Shown in pieces: positions 27,589 to 38,061 of a DNA stretch of 64,000 nucleotides. The notes below the pieces were generated by a model. It worked only from the letters and a program-made list of their open reading frames with translations, was not told the origin of the DNA and searched no databases. Positions within the stretch are counted from its first letter, which is position 1, and each line of letters opens with the position of its first letter. The position numbers and the translations under genes were made by a program. The stretch comes from Peptoniphilus mikwangii (GTDB taxonomy: Bacteria > Bacillota > Clostridia > Tissierellales > Peptoniphilaceae), in the NCBI RefSeq assembly GCF_000468535.1, contig NZ_AUQY01000005.1, positions 124,001-188,000 of the forward strand, given 5' to 3'.

Positions 27589-28338
27589 TTAAAAATTATC
27601 TTTATAAAAGTATTCGTGTATTTCCTCTTCCTCTTCCACTTTTTTTCTCTTTGCAATTATTCTTATTACAACACTCTCCAAATAAATTGAAAGTTCATAT
27701 AAAAATAACAACACTATAAAATAAATTATCCATTTTATATTTTGAGCAACCGTTGTAAAAATCGGAGGACTTGCAGTATATGAATAATTAGAACCCACAA
27801 AATGGTTAACAAGTGCAACTCCAATCAAAATAACTCCGGTCAAAGCTTGAACTCTTCTTCTGTTTTTATAAATAACCTCTCCCTCATCATTAGATAAGTG
27901 ATAAGTACTAAGTCCGAGCAAAAGCAAATGAAATACAAAAAAATTAATATTTGTAAAATGATACATTCTATATGGATATAGTGCCGGTGTAAATAATGCA
28001 ACTATTCCTCCTACAATTCCCAAATATACACCAAGAGATTTAAGTAAACTATTTTTAAAAAAGTATGCTATTACAAGTGCAACACCTGCAATTCTACAAG
28101 TATATAACGGCAAACCATCAATTAAAAACAATTCACCTGTCGCATACCAACCATATAATAAAATTTGAGTGGCAAAAATTATATATATCATTGCCTTTTC
28201 AAACTTATCGTCTTTTTTCCTCTTATGGCAATAGTACATAAATGCAAACATAAAAATTATAACAAAAATATGAAATTTTCCATACTTTATAAAATTATTC
28301 AATTGTTCTTCGTGTGTAAATAATTTTTTCAGTATCAT
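27589..28338 (-). CDS. YwaF/TIGR02206-like integral membrane protein
   Basis: 249 aa with about seven membrane helices and an acidic tail (KKVEEEEEIHEYF). The motif LFLIDGLPLYTCRIA and the segment TPALYPYRMYHFTNINFFVFH match the TIGR02206 (YwaF) family of unknown function. The ATG follows AAGGAG. It is isolated from its neighbours. Confidence 0.78.
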   Translation of the reverse strand: MILKKLFTHEEQLNNFIKYGKFHIFVIIFMFAFMYYCHKRKKDDKFEKAMIYIIFATQILLYGWYATGELFLIDGLPLYTCRIAGVALVIAYFFKNSLLKSLGVYLGIVGGIVALFTPALYPYRMYHFTNINFFVFHLLLLGLSTYHLSNDEGEVIYKNRRRVQALTGVILIGVALVNHFVGSNYSYTASPPIFTTVAQNIKWIIYFIVLLFLYELSIYLESVVIRIIAKRKKVEEEEEIHEYFYKDNF

Positions 28339-28447
28339 AATTCACTCCTTATAATAGTAAATTATATCATCTTTTTATCAAAAATAAAAATATTCTATTA
28401 AATTTTATGTTTTTCGGGTAAAATATAAGTAACTAAGGAGGTAGATT

Positions 28448-29035
28448 ATGAAAAAAATTTCAATTATGCTTTGTCTGCTTTTACTGCTTGTAGGTTGTAA
28501 AAAGGAAACAAATCAAAATAACTCTATAAATAAAAATGATAATACAAATACAACTGAATCCAATTCAACAATAAATGAAAATGAAAGTACAACTTATACT
28601 TATGAAGGAACTGACGGAGATTATTCCGCAAAAATTACAATTTCAAAATTCACTGATGAAGATATTCAAGAAATTAAAGAAACTTACGGAGAAAATTCCG
28701 ACACATATTTAAGTTTATCTGATGATAGACCTGAATATATTGCAAAAACCTATGTACTTTATACAGGAGAAGGCATTGAAAATATACAAGATGAAGAAAT
28801 GTTAAGTGTTACCCTCTCTTGTAACAACGAAAAAATTTCAACATATGAACTGAATTCAGAAAAGGATATTATAGGTGCTCTTCAAGGCAAAAAAAATATC
28901 AGTGAATTATATTTCATCTATAATGACAAAGAAAGAAATATAATTCCTGATGAAAATTCACATTTTAAACTGGAGGCAAACAGCTCTAAAAACAACATAA
29001 TAAATTTTAATATTGAACTTGAAAATTCAAAATAA
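28448..29035 (+). CDS. Hypothetical lipoprotein
   Basis: 195 aa. A short signal sequence (MKKISIMLCLLLLLVG) ends in a lipobox LVGC, with lipidation at Cys17, then an Asn/Thr-rich linker (about 20-50) and a compact acidic domain. I do not recognise the domain. It has its own ribosome site (AAGGAGG) and a strong terminator, so it is a single-gene unit. Confidence 0.75.
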   Translation: MKKISIMLCLLLLLVGCKKETNQNNSINKNDNTNTTESNSTINENESTTYTYEGTDGDYSAKITISKFTDEDIQEIKETYGENSDTYLSLSDDRPEYIAKTYVLYTGEGIENIQDEEMLSVTLSCNNEKISTYELNSEKDIIGALQGKKNISELYFIYNDKERNIIPDENSHFKLEANSSKNNIINFNIELENSK

Positions 29036-29073
29036 AAATTAGGGTATTTCAAAATTGAAATACCCTAATTTTT
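29034..29073. terminator. Bidirectional terminator
   Basis: Long stem aattagggtatttc/gaaataccctaatt between convergent genes, with A and T runs. Confidence 0.88.
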
Positions 29074-30043
29074 ATAAAACTGCCTGAGCTGCTGTAATTA
29101 TTGCAAGAGAATAAACTTCATCCGCATTACATCCTCTTGAAAGGTCGTTCACAGGAGCATTAAGCCCTTGAAGAATAGGTCCTATTGCCTCAAAACCGCC
29201 AAATCTTTGTGCTATTTTATATCCTATATTGCCCGCTTCAAGGCTTGGGAATATAAATACATTAGCATATCCTGCAACATTTGAATTTGGAGCTTTTTTA
29301 GTGCCCACTTCCGGAACAAATGCCGCATCAAATTGAAGTTCTCCGTCTATTGCCATATCCGGATTTAATTTCTTAGCTTTTTCTGTTGCATTTGCAACTT
29401 TTGTTACAAGATCATGAGATGCTGACCCTTTAGTTGAAAAAGATAACATTGCAACCTTAGGATCCATTCCGAATTTTTTTGCAGTTTCTTCGGAAAGAAC
29501 TGCAACTTCGGCAAGACCGTCTTCATCAAGTTCAATATTTATAGCACAATCTGCCATCAAATACATTTCTTCATCTCTAAGCATTATAAATGAACCGCTT
29601 GTCCTACTAAATCCCGGTCTTGTTTTAATAATTTGAAGTGCAGGTCTTACAGTTTCACCTGTCGTATGAACGGCTCCCGATACCATACCATGTGCATATC
29701 CTGTATATACAAGCATAGTTCCAAAATAATTAGGATCCATTAATAATTTTCTTGCTCCATCTTCATCAAGCTTTCCTTTGCGTCTTTCAACAAGTTTTTC
29801 AACAAGCATGTCAATTTCCTTATATTCACTCGGATCAATAAATTCCAATTTTGAAAGATCTATTCCGTTCTTATCAGCAGATTCTTCAACTTCAGATCTA
29901 TTTCCAAGCAAAATAGGTTTTAAAACTTTATCTTCATTTAATTTTTTTGCCGCTTTTAATATTCTTTCATCTTCTCCTTCAGGGAATACTATTACCGGCA
30001 TTTTTTCACTAACACGAATTTTTAAATTTTCTATTAAAGCCAT
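29072..30043 (-). CDS. pta: Phosphate acetyltransferase
   Basis: 323 aa from the ATG at 30043 behind GGAGGTAAT; the start at 30085 would add a 14-residue tail. This is the short Pta form. Signatures are VIVFPEGEDERILKAA, YAHGMVSGAVHTTGETVRPALQ, and EVGTKKAPNSNVAGYANVF. It interconverts acetyl-CoA and acetyl phosphate, the ATP-yielding end of amino-acid fermentation with acetate kinase (not in the window). Confidence 0.94.
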   Translation of the reverse strand: MALIENLKIRVSEKMPVIVFPEGEDERILKAAKKLNEDKVLKPILLGNRSEVEESADKNGIDLSKLEFIDPSEYKEIDMLVEKLVERRKGKLDEDGARKLLMDPNYFGTMLVYTGYAHGMVSGAVHTTGETVRPALQIIKTRPGFSRTSGSFIMLRDEEMYLMADCAINIELDEDGLAEVAVLSEETAKKFGMDPKVAMLSFSTKGSASHDLVTKVANATEKAKKLNPDMAIDGELQFDAAFVPEVGTKKAPNSNVAGYANVFIFPSLEAGNIGYKIAQRFGGFEAIGPILQGLNAPVNDLSRGCNADEVYSLAIITAAQAVL

Positions 30044-30227
30044 TATATTACCTCCATTTTTATCTCTTAATTTATTATATAACAAATACTATATTGTATT
30101 CAAATATTTAATAAAACTTTCTCTATTTTTTATAATAATATAATACCATATTCAAACTTATTAAAACAAAATTTGATTTATTTTTAAGTTACATATTGTA
30201 TAATATATATTAGGAAGTGATTTATTT

Positions 30228-31496
30228 ATGAAAAAAATTTTTATTTTTACATTGATACTGCTTTTAATTTCAAAAAATGTATATGCTCAAAAGAGCTTTA
30301 AAGATATAAATAACCATTGGGCAAGGGAATATATTGAAGATATATCGCAACAAAACATAATACTCGGATATAATGATGGAACTTTCAAACCCGATAGAGA
30401 AATTTTAAAATCTGAAGCCTATGCGATAATAAACAGAATTTTTGACTTAAAGGAAACAAAAAATCTAAGTTTTAAAAATGTATCATCTAAAGATTGGTAC
30501 TATTTTGATATTCAAAAAGCTGTCAGCGCAGGATATTTAAAAGATGGAAACTTTTTTTACAATGAACCTATAAAAAGAAGTGAGGTAACAAAAATTTTAG
30601 GATACTTATACAATTTGAAAGACAACGAAAAAAATTATAATTTTTTTAAAGACATTTCAAATTTATCGGATGAAGAAAAGAATTCAATAGGCGCTTTAGT
30701 CAAAAGCGGAATTGTAAAAGGATATGAAAACTACGAATTTAAACCTAATGAAAAAATTTCAAGAGCAGAATTTTCTAAGATAATATCAATGTGTATTAAA
30801 GTTTACGGACGAAATATCTCTAAAAATATAGCAATTCAACAAGATAATAAAAACGTATTAAGAGCAAAGCTCATGGATTCTATATCGCAAGCGGAGTCTA
30901 TTAATTCATCAAACTATACGAAAGAATCAGTAGAGAATCTAAAATCTATAACTTTGTCTGCAAATAGAATACTGAGAGACGGCGAAGCTACAGAGGAACA
31001 ATTAAACATTGCGATAAAATATGTAAATGATGCAATAAAATCATTAGTACTGATAATAAAGGAACCTACTCTTACAATAACAGCATTGGATAACTCAAAT
31101 AACATTCTTCCCGTATCATTACTTATAAATGATATGCCATTTGAAAACGGAGGACACCTAAAACCAGGAAAGTATCTTGTTAAAATCAGTTCTCCAAATA
31201 TGAACAGTACAAATACCTATGTAACAATAGACAATGAAGATAAAAATATTACAGTATATCTAACTAATTCAGCTACTCAAAAATTTAATCTTACACTTTC
31301 GGAAGGGCTTGAATCTCCAATGGGATATAGTTTCTATAAAAATGAGAGAGTCCTAATAAAAATCTTAATTCCGGCAGGAATGCAAATAGATACATTCACC
31401 GTAAACGGAAGTCCAAAAAAAGTTTTAGATAATGAGTTTAGATTTTTAATAACTACAAATACACACATTGAAGTTACTTTCAAACCAATTTATTAA
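30228..31496 (+). CDS. S-layer homology domain surface protein
   Basis: 422 aa. A signal peptide (MKKIFIFTLILLLIS...YA) is followed by three SLH repeats (about 23-70, 80-125 and 135-185; for example FKDINNHWAREYIED and GYNDGTFKPDREI), which anchor proteins to cell-wall polysaccharide. A helical FIVAR-like segment (about 205-265) and a C-terminal beta-rich region follow, with a pattern seen in repeat modules of surface proteins. Probably an exported, wall-attached protein; the ligand is unknown. It has its own terminator. Confidence 0.88.
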   Translation: MKKIFIFTLILLLISKNVYAQKSFKDINNHWAREYIEDISQQNIILGYNDGTFKPDREILKSEAYAIINRIFDLKETKNLSFKNVSSKDWYYFDIQKAVSAGYLKDGNFFYNEPIKRSEVTKILGYLYNLKDNEKNYNFFKDISNLSDEEKNSIGALVKSGIVKGYENYEFKPNEKISRAEFSKIISMCIKVYGRNISKNIAIQQDNKNVLRAKLMDSISQAESINSSNYTKESVENLKSITLSANRILRDGEATEEQLNIAIKYVNDAIKSLVLIIKEPTLTITALDNSNNILPVSLLINDMPFENGGHLKPGKYLVKISSPNMNSTNTYVTIDNEDKNITVYLTNSATQKFNLTLSEGLESPMGYSFYKNERVLIKILIPAGMQIDTFTVNGSPKKVLDNEFRFLITTNTHIEVTFKPIY

Positions 31497-31521
31497 AGAA
31501 GACTCAGGTCTTCTTTTTTTA
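31497..31521 (+). terminator. Terminator of the SLH gene
   Basis: Stem agaagac/gtcttct followed by T7. Confidence 0.8.
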
Positions 31522-31582
31522 TATTTATAACAACCAGTACAGTATTATTCATTATGTCTTACTGAGCAAAATTTCCATCAAA

Positions 31583-31607
31583 AAAAAGGAGTAATAATAT
31601 TACTCCT
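31583..31607 (-). terminator. Terminator overlapping the engB stop
   Basis: Palindrome aggagtaat/attactcct followed by T7 on the minus strand; it includes the engB stop codon. Confidence 0.75.
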
Positions 31608-32205
31608 CTTCTTCACTAAAATGTTTAACTATATCCTCAAATATAAACCACATTTCATCTACCATATTTTTATCAACAGACGAAAATGGAATTATCATAT
31701 CTCTATTTTTGATACTTAACTTTTTTGCTATTTTCGAGATATGACCTGCATACTGTCCTCTTGAAATTTTATCCGCCTTAGTTGCAATTACTATACCACT
31801 ATAACCCTTGCTCAAAATATATTCATACATTTGAAGATCTTGCTCTGTAGGCTCATGTCTTATATCAACAAGAAGAACTACTTCAAGCAAATTTTCTCTA
31901 TCGTCTAAATATTCATTTATAATTTTAGACCATGAGCTTTTTTCAGTTTTAGATACACGGGCATATCCATATCCGGGAAGATCTACAAGCCTTAAATCGT
32001 CATTAACTCTATAAAAGTTTATAGTTCTTGTCTTTCCGGGAGTTGATGAAGTCCTTGCAAGATTTTTTCTTCCGAGCATGGAATTTATAAAAGATGATTT
32101 ACCTACATTCGATCTTCCGGCAAAGGCAAATTCAAATAAATCCATTTCAGGATATTGATTTTTATGAACTGCAACCTTTTCAAGGTCAGATTTTAATACT
32201 TTCAT
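31600..32205 (-). CDS. engB: Ribosome biogenesis GTPase (EngB/YsxC)
   Basis: 201 aa. G1 GRSNVGKSSF, the G2 region SSTPGKTRTI, G3 DLPGYG, G4 TKAD and G5-like SSVDK are all visible. The family acts in assembly of the large ribosomal subunit. The start overlaps the lon stop by 4 bp, the usual lon-engB pairing in Firmicutes. Last gene of a clpX-lon-engB run. Confidence 0.95.
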   Translation of the reverse strand: MKVLKSDLEKVAVHKNQYPEMDLFEFAFAGRSNVGKSSFINSMLGRKNLARTSSTPGKTRTINFYRVNDDLRLVDLPGYGYARVSKTEKSSWSKIINEYLDDRENLLEVVLLVDIRHEPTEQDLQMYEYILSKGYSGIVIATKADKISRGQYAGHISKIAKKLSIKNRDMIIPFSSVDKNMVDEMWFIFEDIVKHFSEEEE

Positions 32206-34526
32206 TTTTTCTCCTTCAAAGCAAATTTTTCAACTTCTTTTATTTCCTTAACCGGAATTATCTTAAGAGAATTAAGAACATTTGACTCTATTTCTACAAG
32301 GTCTCTCTTGTTTTCAAAAGGTATAATAACTTTCTTTATGCCCATTCTCTGAGCTGCAAGAAGTTTTTCTTTAAGTCCTCCTATGGCGAGAACTCTTCCT
32401 CTTAAAGTTATTTCTCCTGTCATTGCGACATCTTTTGCAACAGGTCTTTCAGTAAGAGCGGACAACACACTTGTCACCATTGTAACTCCTGCTGAAGGTC
32501 CGTCCTTTGGCACTGCTCCCTCCGGAACATGAATATGGATATCCTTTTTAGTTCTGAAATCTGCATCCACTTCATAATATTCACTGTTACTTGCTATATA
32601 AGAAATTGCAGCCATTGCAGATTCTTTCATAACATCACCGAGTTGTCCTGTGAGAGTCAGCTTACCACTTCCCGGCATTATTGTAGTTTCTATTTGAAGA
32701 GTTTCCCCTCCTACTTCTGTCCATGCAAGCCCGTTTACAATTCCAACTTGATCGGATTTTTCGACAGTATCAAATAAAAATTTCCTTTCACCGATATATT
32801 TACTTAAATTTCTTGAAGTTACAGAAACAATCTTTTTATCTTCTTCAATAATTTGAAGAGCGGCTTTTCTTGCACACCTTGAAATTTCTTTTTCAAGTCC
32901 TCTCACTCCGGCTTCTCTTGTATAATAATCTATTATATCTTTTAATGCAGTATCAGAAATTTTAAACTGTGATTTTGTAAGTCCATTTTCTTTTATTTGC
33001 TTTGGAAGTAAATGACTCTTAGCGATGTTAAATTTTTCTTCAGGTGTATACCCTTCAAGTCTTATGACTTCCATTCTGTCAAGTAACGGTCTTGGAATTG
33101 TCTGAGTTGTATTTGCCGTTGCTATAAAAAATACATTTGACAAATCAAACGGAAGTTCTAAATAATGATCGGTAAATGTCTTATTTTGCTCAGGATCAAG
33201 CACTTCTAAAAGTCCGCTTGCAGGATCTCCTCTATAGTTATTCCCAACTTTATCAATTTCATCAAATAAAAACACCGGATTATTTTCTTTTGCCTTTTTT
33301 ATAAGAGAAATTATACTTCCCGGTAAAGCTCCTATATAGGTTCTTCTATGTCCTCTTATCTCCGCTTCATCAGTTACTCCTCCAAGACTCATCCTTACAA
33401 ATTCCTTATTAAGAGCATGTGCAATTGATGTAGCAATAGAAGTTTTTCCTACTCCCGGAGGTCCTACAAGACATAATATAGGTCCCTTTGTAGAATCTGA
33501 AAGTTTTCTTACCGCAATAAACTCCAAAATTCTCTCTTTTACTTTTTTAAGTCCATAATGCTCATCATTTAAAATTTTTCTTGCTTCATTCAGATTTGCA
33601 TCATCTGACGAACTCTCAAGCCAAGGTAAATCTAATATCCAGTCTAAATAATTTAATATTACTGTATATTCCGGCGAAGCGGAATTTACCTTTGACAGCT
33701 TCGATACTTCTTTTAACGCCTTTTCTTTGACTATTTTAGGTAATTTTTTCTTTTCTATTTTATCTTCATAGCTCAGAGATGTATCTTCTTCACTTTCGTC
33801 TCCAAGCTCTTCACGAATTACCTTGAGCTGTTCTTTTAAATAATATTCCCTCTGAACTTTATTCATATTTGATTTGACTTTTTTATCAATATTCTTCTCT
33901 ATTGATAATACTTCAATTTCTCTTTGTAATATTCCATGAAATAATAAAAGTCTATCATATGAATTTAATGTTTCCAAAATTTTTTGGCTCTCTTCAATTT
34001 TTAAATTTATATATGCCGCCGATGTATCTACAAGAGCCGATGCAGTTGAATTATCAACCACAGACTGAAGTAAGCCCGGAATTAATCGTGAATCTAAATC
34101 GCTGTACTTTTCAAGATCCGCCTCTACTAATCTCATAGCAGCAGTGATTTCCGCACTTTCTTCCTTATCTTCTTTTACTTCTTCCTCAAAATTTTCTACA
34201 ACAGCTTCTAAATATTCATCTCCCAAGGAAAATTCTAAAATTTTTGCACGATTTAATCCTTCAACAAGTACTCTTACAACACCGCCAGGCAATTTTAGTA
34301 TTTGTTTTATTATCGCAACTGTTCCATAATCATATAAATCTTCTCTCTTAGGATCCATGACATTAGGATTTTTCTGTGTTATTAAAAAAACATGAGAACC
34401 TGTCATTTCTGCAGCCTCAATTGCAGCAATACTCTTAGGTCTTCCACAATCAAAATGAGTTACCATTCTTGGAAACACTATCAAATCTCTAAGAGCTATT
34501 GTTGATAATTTGGTTTTTTTATCCAT
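32202..34526 (-). CDS. lon: ATP-dependent Lon protease
   Basis: 774 aa from the ATG at 34526 (AGGTGGGTGA upstream); the GTG at 34538 lies in the ribosome site. Order: N-terminal substrate domain (1-200), AAA+ module with Walker A GPPGVGKTS and Walker B PVFLFDEIDKV, and protease domain with catalytic Ser in KDGPSAGVTM and Lys near IGGLKEKLLAA. It degrades misfolded and regulatory proteins in the cytoplasm. Confidence 0.96.
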   Translation of the reverse strand: MDKKTKLSTIALRDLIVFPRMVTHFDCGRPKSIAAIEAAEMTGSHVFLITQKNPNVMDPKREDLYDYGTVAIIKQILKLPGGVVRVLVEGLNRAKILEFSLGDEYLEAVVENFEEEVKEDKEESAEITAAMRLVEADLEKYSDLDSRLIPGLLQSVVDNSTASALVDTSAAYINLKIEESQKILETLNSYDRLLLFHGILQREIEVLSIEKNIDKKVKSNMNKVQREYYLKEQLKVIREELGDESEEDTSLSYEDKIEKKKLPKIVKEKALKEVSKLSKVNSASPEYTVILNYLDWILDLPWLESSSDDANLNEARKILNDEHYGLKKVKERILEFIAVRKLSDSTKGPILCLVGPPGVGKTSIATSIAHALNKEFVRMSLGGVTDEAEIRGHRRTYIGALPGSIISLIKKAKENNPVFLFDEIDKVGNNYRGDPASGLLEVLDPEQNKTFTDHYLELPFDLSNVFFIATANTTQTIPRPLLDRMEVIRLEGYTPEEKFNIAKSHLLPKQIKENGLTKSQFKISDTALKDIIDYYTREAGVRGLEKEISRCARKAALQIIEEDKKIVSVTSRNLSKYIGERKFLFDTVEKSDQVGIVNGLAWTEVGGETLQIETTIMPGSGKLTLTGQLGDVMKESAMAAISYIASNSEYYEVDADFRTKKDIHIHVPEGAVPKDGPSAGVTMVTSVLSALTERPVAKDVAMTGEITLRGRVLAIGGLKEKLLAAQRMGIKKVIIPFENKRDLVEIESNVLNSLKIIPVKEIKEVEKFALKEKK

Positions 34527-34550
34527 TTTCTCACCCACCTATCAAAAATT

Positions 34551-34575
34551 AGACTCACTATGTGAGTCTTAATTT
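34551..34575 (-). terminator. Terminator between clpX and lon
   Basis: Stem agactcac/gtgagtct (34551-34569) followed by an AATTTTTG tract on the minus strand; it may only partly reduce readthrough into lon. Confidence 0.65.
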
Positions 34576-34576
34576 T

Positions 34577-35794
34577 TTATTTCTTTAAAATTAATTTAGG
34601 TCTTTTCTTACCTATAACAGAATCTTTTGTAACAATTACTTTTTCAACATCTTTTCTCGACGGAATTTCATACATTATATCCATAATTATATGCTCAATA
34701 ACTCCCCTAAGTCCTCTTGCTCCGGCTTTTTTATCAATTGCTATTTTTGCTATTTGCTTTAGAGCATTGGTTTCAAATTCAAGCTCAACATTATCAAGCT
34801 TTAAAAGCTCTTTATACTGTTTGACAAGAGCATTCTTAGGTTTAGTTAAAATTTCAACTAACGCAGCCTCATCAAGAGATTCCAATGTTACTGTAAGCGG
34901 AAGTCTGCCTATCAATTCAGGTATCAATCCAAACTTCAACAAATCTCCCGTTTCAATTTTTTCCAATATGTTTTCTCTCTGTTTCTTCTTATCAACAAGT
35001 TCAGAACCGAAACCCATTGACGTTTTTCCTATCCTTGATTCAATTATCTTATCAAGTCCGTCAAATGCTCCGCCAACTATAAACAATATATTGGTAGTAT
35101 CTATCTGTATAAACTCTTGGTTAGGATGCTTCCTGCCTCCTTGAGGAGGTACGTTTGCAACAGTACCTTCAATTATTTTTAGAAGTGCCTGTTGAACACC
35201 TTCACCGCTTACATCTCTTGTGATAGATACATTTTCTGATTTTCTTGCAATTTTATCTATTTCATCTATATAGATAATACCCTTTTCAGCCTTTTCTATA
35301 TCATAATCTGCAGCTTGAATAAGTTTTAATATAATATTTTCAACATCTTCACCGACATATCCCGCTTCTGTTAAAGTAGTCGCATCTGCTATTGCAAATG
35401 GAACATTCAATATTCTCGCAAGAGTTTGTGCAAGAAGAGTTTTTCCGCTTCCTGTCGGTCCAATCATTAATATATTTGACTTTTGAAGTTCAATCTCAGG
35501 ATTTCTTATAGAAGAATTTATTCTCTTATAATGATTATAGACCGCAACTGCAAGAGCTTTCTTTGCTTTATCCTGCTTTATAACATAAGAATCTAAAACA
35601 CTTTTTATTTCTTCAGGTATTTTTAAATCTAATTTTTCATCTTTAGTATTAACTTTCTCTTCATTTAAAATATCTGAACAAAGCCCTATACACTCATCAC
35701 AAATATAAACATCAGGTCCTGCAATAAGTTTCTTTACCTGATTTTGAGTCTTCCCGCAAAAAGAACATCTCAGTATTTCATCAGATTTTGACAT
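34577..35794 (-). CDS. clpX: ClpX ATPase subunit of Clp protease
   Basis: 405 aa. The N-terminal zinc-binding domain has CSFCGKTQ and CDECIGLC. The AAA+ module has Walker A GPTGSGKT and Walker [11 protein letters not shown]. It unfolds substrates and feeds them to ClpP, whose gene lies 8 bp upstream in the same operon. Translation begins at 35794 with an AGGTG-type site. Confidence 0.96.
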   Translation of the reverse strand: MSKSDEILRCSFCGKTQNQVKKLIAGPDVYICDECIGLCSDILNEEKVNTKDEKLDLKIPEEIKSVLDSYVIKQDKAKKALAVAVYNHYKRINSSIRNPEIELQKSNILMIGPTGSGKTLLAQTLARILNVPFAIADATTLTEAGYVGEDVENIILKLIQAADYDIEKAEKGIIYIDEIDKIARKSENVSITRDVSGEGVQQALLKIIEGTVANVPPQGGRKHPNQEFIQIDTTNILFIVGGAFDGLDKIIESRIGKTSMGFGSELVDKKKQRENILEKIETGDLLKFGLIPELIGRLPLTVTLESLDEAALVEILTKPKNALVKQYKELLKLDNVELEFETNALKQIAKIAIDKKAGARGLRGVIEHIIMDIMYEIPSRKDVEKVIVTKDSVIGKKRPKLILKK

Positions 35795-35802
35795 TTAACA
35801 CC

Positions 35803-36387
35803 TCAATCTCTCTTTTCAATTACTTTGTCAATTAAACCATATTCAACAGCTTCCTTAGCTGAAAGATAATAATCCCTATCTGTATCTCTTTCAACCTTTT
35901 CTAACGGTTGACCTGTTTCTTCAGATAATATTTTATTAATTCTCTCTCTTATTTCAAGAATTTTTTCTGCATGAATTTTTATATCTGATGCTTGTCCCTG
36001 AGCTCCTCCAAGCGGTTGATGAATCATTATATCTGCATTTGGAAGTGCAAATCTCTTTCCCTTGGTTCCCGCTGCAAGTAAAAATGCACCCATTGATGCT
36101 GCAAGGCCTATTACCATAGTTGATACATCGCATTTAATATATTTAATAGTATCATATATTGCAAAACCTGCACTCACCGAACCTCCGGGACTGTTTATAT
36201 AAATTTGAATATCCTTATTTTGATCTTCAGCCTCTAAAAATAAAAGTTGTGCAACCACTAAATCTGCTGTTACATCATTTATTTCTCCACTTAAAAATAT
36301 AATTCTCTCTTTTAGTAATCTTGAATAGATATCATAGCTTCTTTCGCCATGATTTGTTTGTTCAACTACCATAGGTACAAGAGCCAT
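35803..36387 (-). CDS. clpP: ClpP protease subunit
   Basis: 194 aa, usual length. The catalytic serine is in [14 protein letters not shown] and the histidine in [12 protein letters not shown], with the aspartate further on in [11 protein letters not shown]. It forms the barrel protease used by ClpX. Order tig-clpP-clpX-lon-engB matches many Firmicutes. Confidence 0.97.
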   Translation of the reverse strand: MALVPMVVEQTNHGERSYDIYSRLLKERIIFLSGEINDVTADLVVAQLLFLEAEDQNKDIQIYINSPGGSVSAGFAIYDTIKYIKCDVSTMVIGLAASMGAFLLAAGTKGKRFALPNADIMIHQPLGGAQGQASDIKIHAEKILEIRERINKILSEETGQPLEKVERDTDRDYYLSAKEAVEYGLIDKVIEKRD

Positions 36388-36426
36388 ACAATCACCGTTT
36401 CCTTCTAAACTATGTTTATTATTTTA

Positions 36427-37731
36427 TTAGTTTTTTTCTACAAACTTTGCATTTTCAAATAAGAAATCTACAGTTTTTTTGCTGATTAAATTTTCTTTAA
36501 AGCCTTCTTTATTGTTTTCAAGCATATATTCTTTCATTTTCTTTTGTTGTTCTTCGTCATCTTTAAAATAATCTTTAACCATTTTATCAATTTCTGATTC
36601 AACTTCTTCTTCGCTTACTTCAAAGTTTTCTGCCTTTGCAACAGCTTCAATAGCAAGAGAAGTTTTTACTTGCTTTAACGCATCCGCTCTTAAATTTTCT
36701 CTAAATGCTTCCATTGTTGTTCCAAGCATTTTTATATAATCTTCAAGACTCATTCCTTGAGCTTTTAAATTTCTGTCAAAATTTTGAACTTGAGAATCTA
36801 TTTGAGAATTTACCATTGCATCAGGAACTTCAACTTCCATTGTTTCAACGACTTTTTCAAGAACTTTTTCTTCTTTTTCTCTCTTTTCTCTTTCTTCAAA
36901 TTCTTTTTCTTTCTTTTCTTTTATATCCGCTTTATATTCATCAACTGTATCAAAATCTGAAATATCTTTTATAAATTCATCATCAAGTTCAGGAAGTTCT
37001 TCAAAACTTATTGAATTAAGCTTAACTTCAAATCTCGCTTCTTTTCCCTTAAGTTCTTCAGAAAAATATTCTTCAGGGAAAGTTACATTTACATCAAATT
37101 CATCTCCGATATTTTTGCCTACTATTTGATCTTCAAATCCCGGAATGAATGTATTTGAACCAAGCTCCAATTCATGTCCTTCCGCTGCTCCTCCTTCAAA
37201 AGTTTCATCTCCTACAAAACCTTTGAAATCAATGTTTACTTTATCCCCAATTTTTGCAGCTCTATCATCAATATTTACAAGCCTTGCATTCATATGTCTT
37301 TGATTATCAAGTTCTGAGTTTATAAGTTCTTCAGTTACTTCATATTTAACATCTTCCACTTCAATATTTTTATATTCACCAAGTACAACTTCAGGCTTAA
37401 CTGTTACTGAAACCTCAACTTTAATATCTTCTCCTGAATTTGCCTCTTCAATGTTTATTTCAGGTTGGTCAACAACTTCAATGCCGAGTTCCTTAACAGT
37501 TTCTTCATAATATTTTGGCAATAACTCATTAACAGCATCTTCTAAAAAGACTCCCTTGCCATATACATTTTCAATTATTTTTCTTGGTGCATGTCCCTTT
37601 CTAAATCCGGGGATTTGAAAATATTTTTTATTCTTGTTATATACTTCTGTTTCTGCCTTTTTTACATCTTCCGCTTTTAATATCATGTCAAATTTTACAG
37701 TGTTTTTTTCTCTACTTTTTATTTCAGTCAT
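36427..37731 (-). CDS. tig: Trigger factor
   Basis: 434 aa from the ATG at 37731, with GGAGG six bases upstream; the in-frame codon at 37743 precedes that site. Layout: ribosome-binding N-terminal domain with FRKGHAPRKIIE, FKBP-like prolyl isomerase domain (about 150-240, DFKGFVGDETFEGG), and a long charged helical C-terminal chaperone domain. It catches nascent chains at the ribosome exit. Confidence 0.95.
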   Translation of the reverse strand: MTEIKSREKNTVKFDMILKAEDVKKAETEVYNKNKKYFQIPGFRKGHAPRKIIENVYGKGVFLEDAVNELLPKYYEETVKELGIEVVDQPEINIEEANSGEDIKVEVSVTVKPEVVLGEYKNIEVEDVKYEVTEELINSELDNQRHMNARLVNIDDRAAKIGDKVNIDFKGFVGDETFEGGAAEGHELELGSNTFIPGFEDQIVGKNIGDEFDVNVTFPEEYFSEELKGKEARFEVKLNSISFEELPELDDEFIKDISDFDTVDEYKADIKEKKEKEFEEREKREKEEKVLEKVVETMEVEVPDAMVNSQIDSQVQNFDRNLKAQGMSLEDYIKMLGTTMEAFRENLRADALKQVKTSLAIEAVAKAENFEVSEEEVESEIDKMVKDYFKDDEEQQKKMKEYMLENNKEGFKENLISKKTVDFLFENAKFVEKN

Positions 37732-37808
37732 ATTATCCTCCATTTACTTAAATAAATATTTTTACAATTATCTAATTATACCATATAGACAATTTAGAGT
37801 ACAAATTT

Positions 37809-38024
37809 TTATAATTCTTCAAGAGCATTTTTTAAAATTTCAATTTCTTCTTCAGAAAGAGTAATTCCCTTTGACATCATCTGATGATCTTCGCTCCATT
37901 CTCTTATATCATACTTAGGCGTTCTTCCATTCCAAGACACCATATTTAGTTCCTTGCTCCATCCCTTTACATTTGTAGACATGGTAGCAATATGCTTTGT
38001 TATTTCAAATTTAAATTCAGCCAT
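37809..38024 (-). CDS. YdbC/PC4-like single-stranded DNA-binding protein
   Basis: 71 aa. The sequence FEITKHIATMSTN...WSKELNMVSWNGR...YDIREWSEDH is the PC4/YdbC fold family known from Lactococcus YdbC, a small dimeric ssDNA-binding protein. The ATG at 38024 has a GGAG-type site. It lies between proS and tig without an obvious partner. Confidence 0.85.
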   Translation of the reverse strand: MAEFKFEITKHIATMSTNVKGWSKELNMVSWNGRTPKYDIREWSEDHQMMSKGITLSEEEIEILKNALEEL

Positions 38025-38061
38025 TTTTATCTCCGTTTCAAGCTATATTAATTATACCCAA

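Noticed and set aside
34577-34600. Separate operon for lon because of the hairpin after clpX
   Set aside because: The hairpin is present but the spacing and usual clpX-lon order leave readthrough possible; not claimed as a firm boundary.
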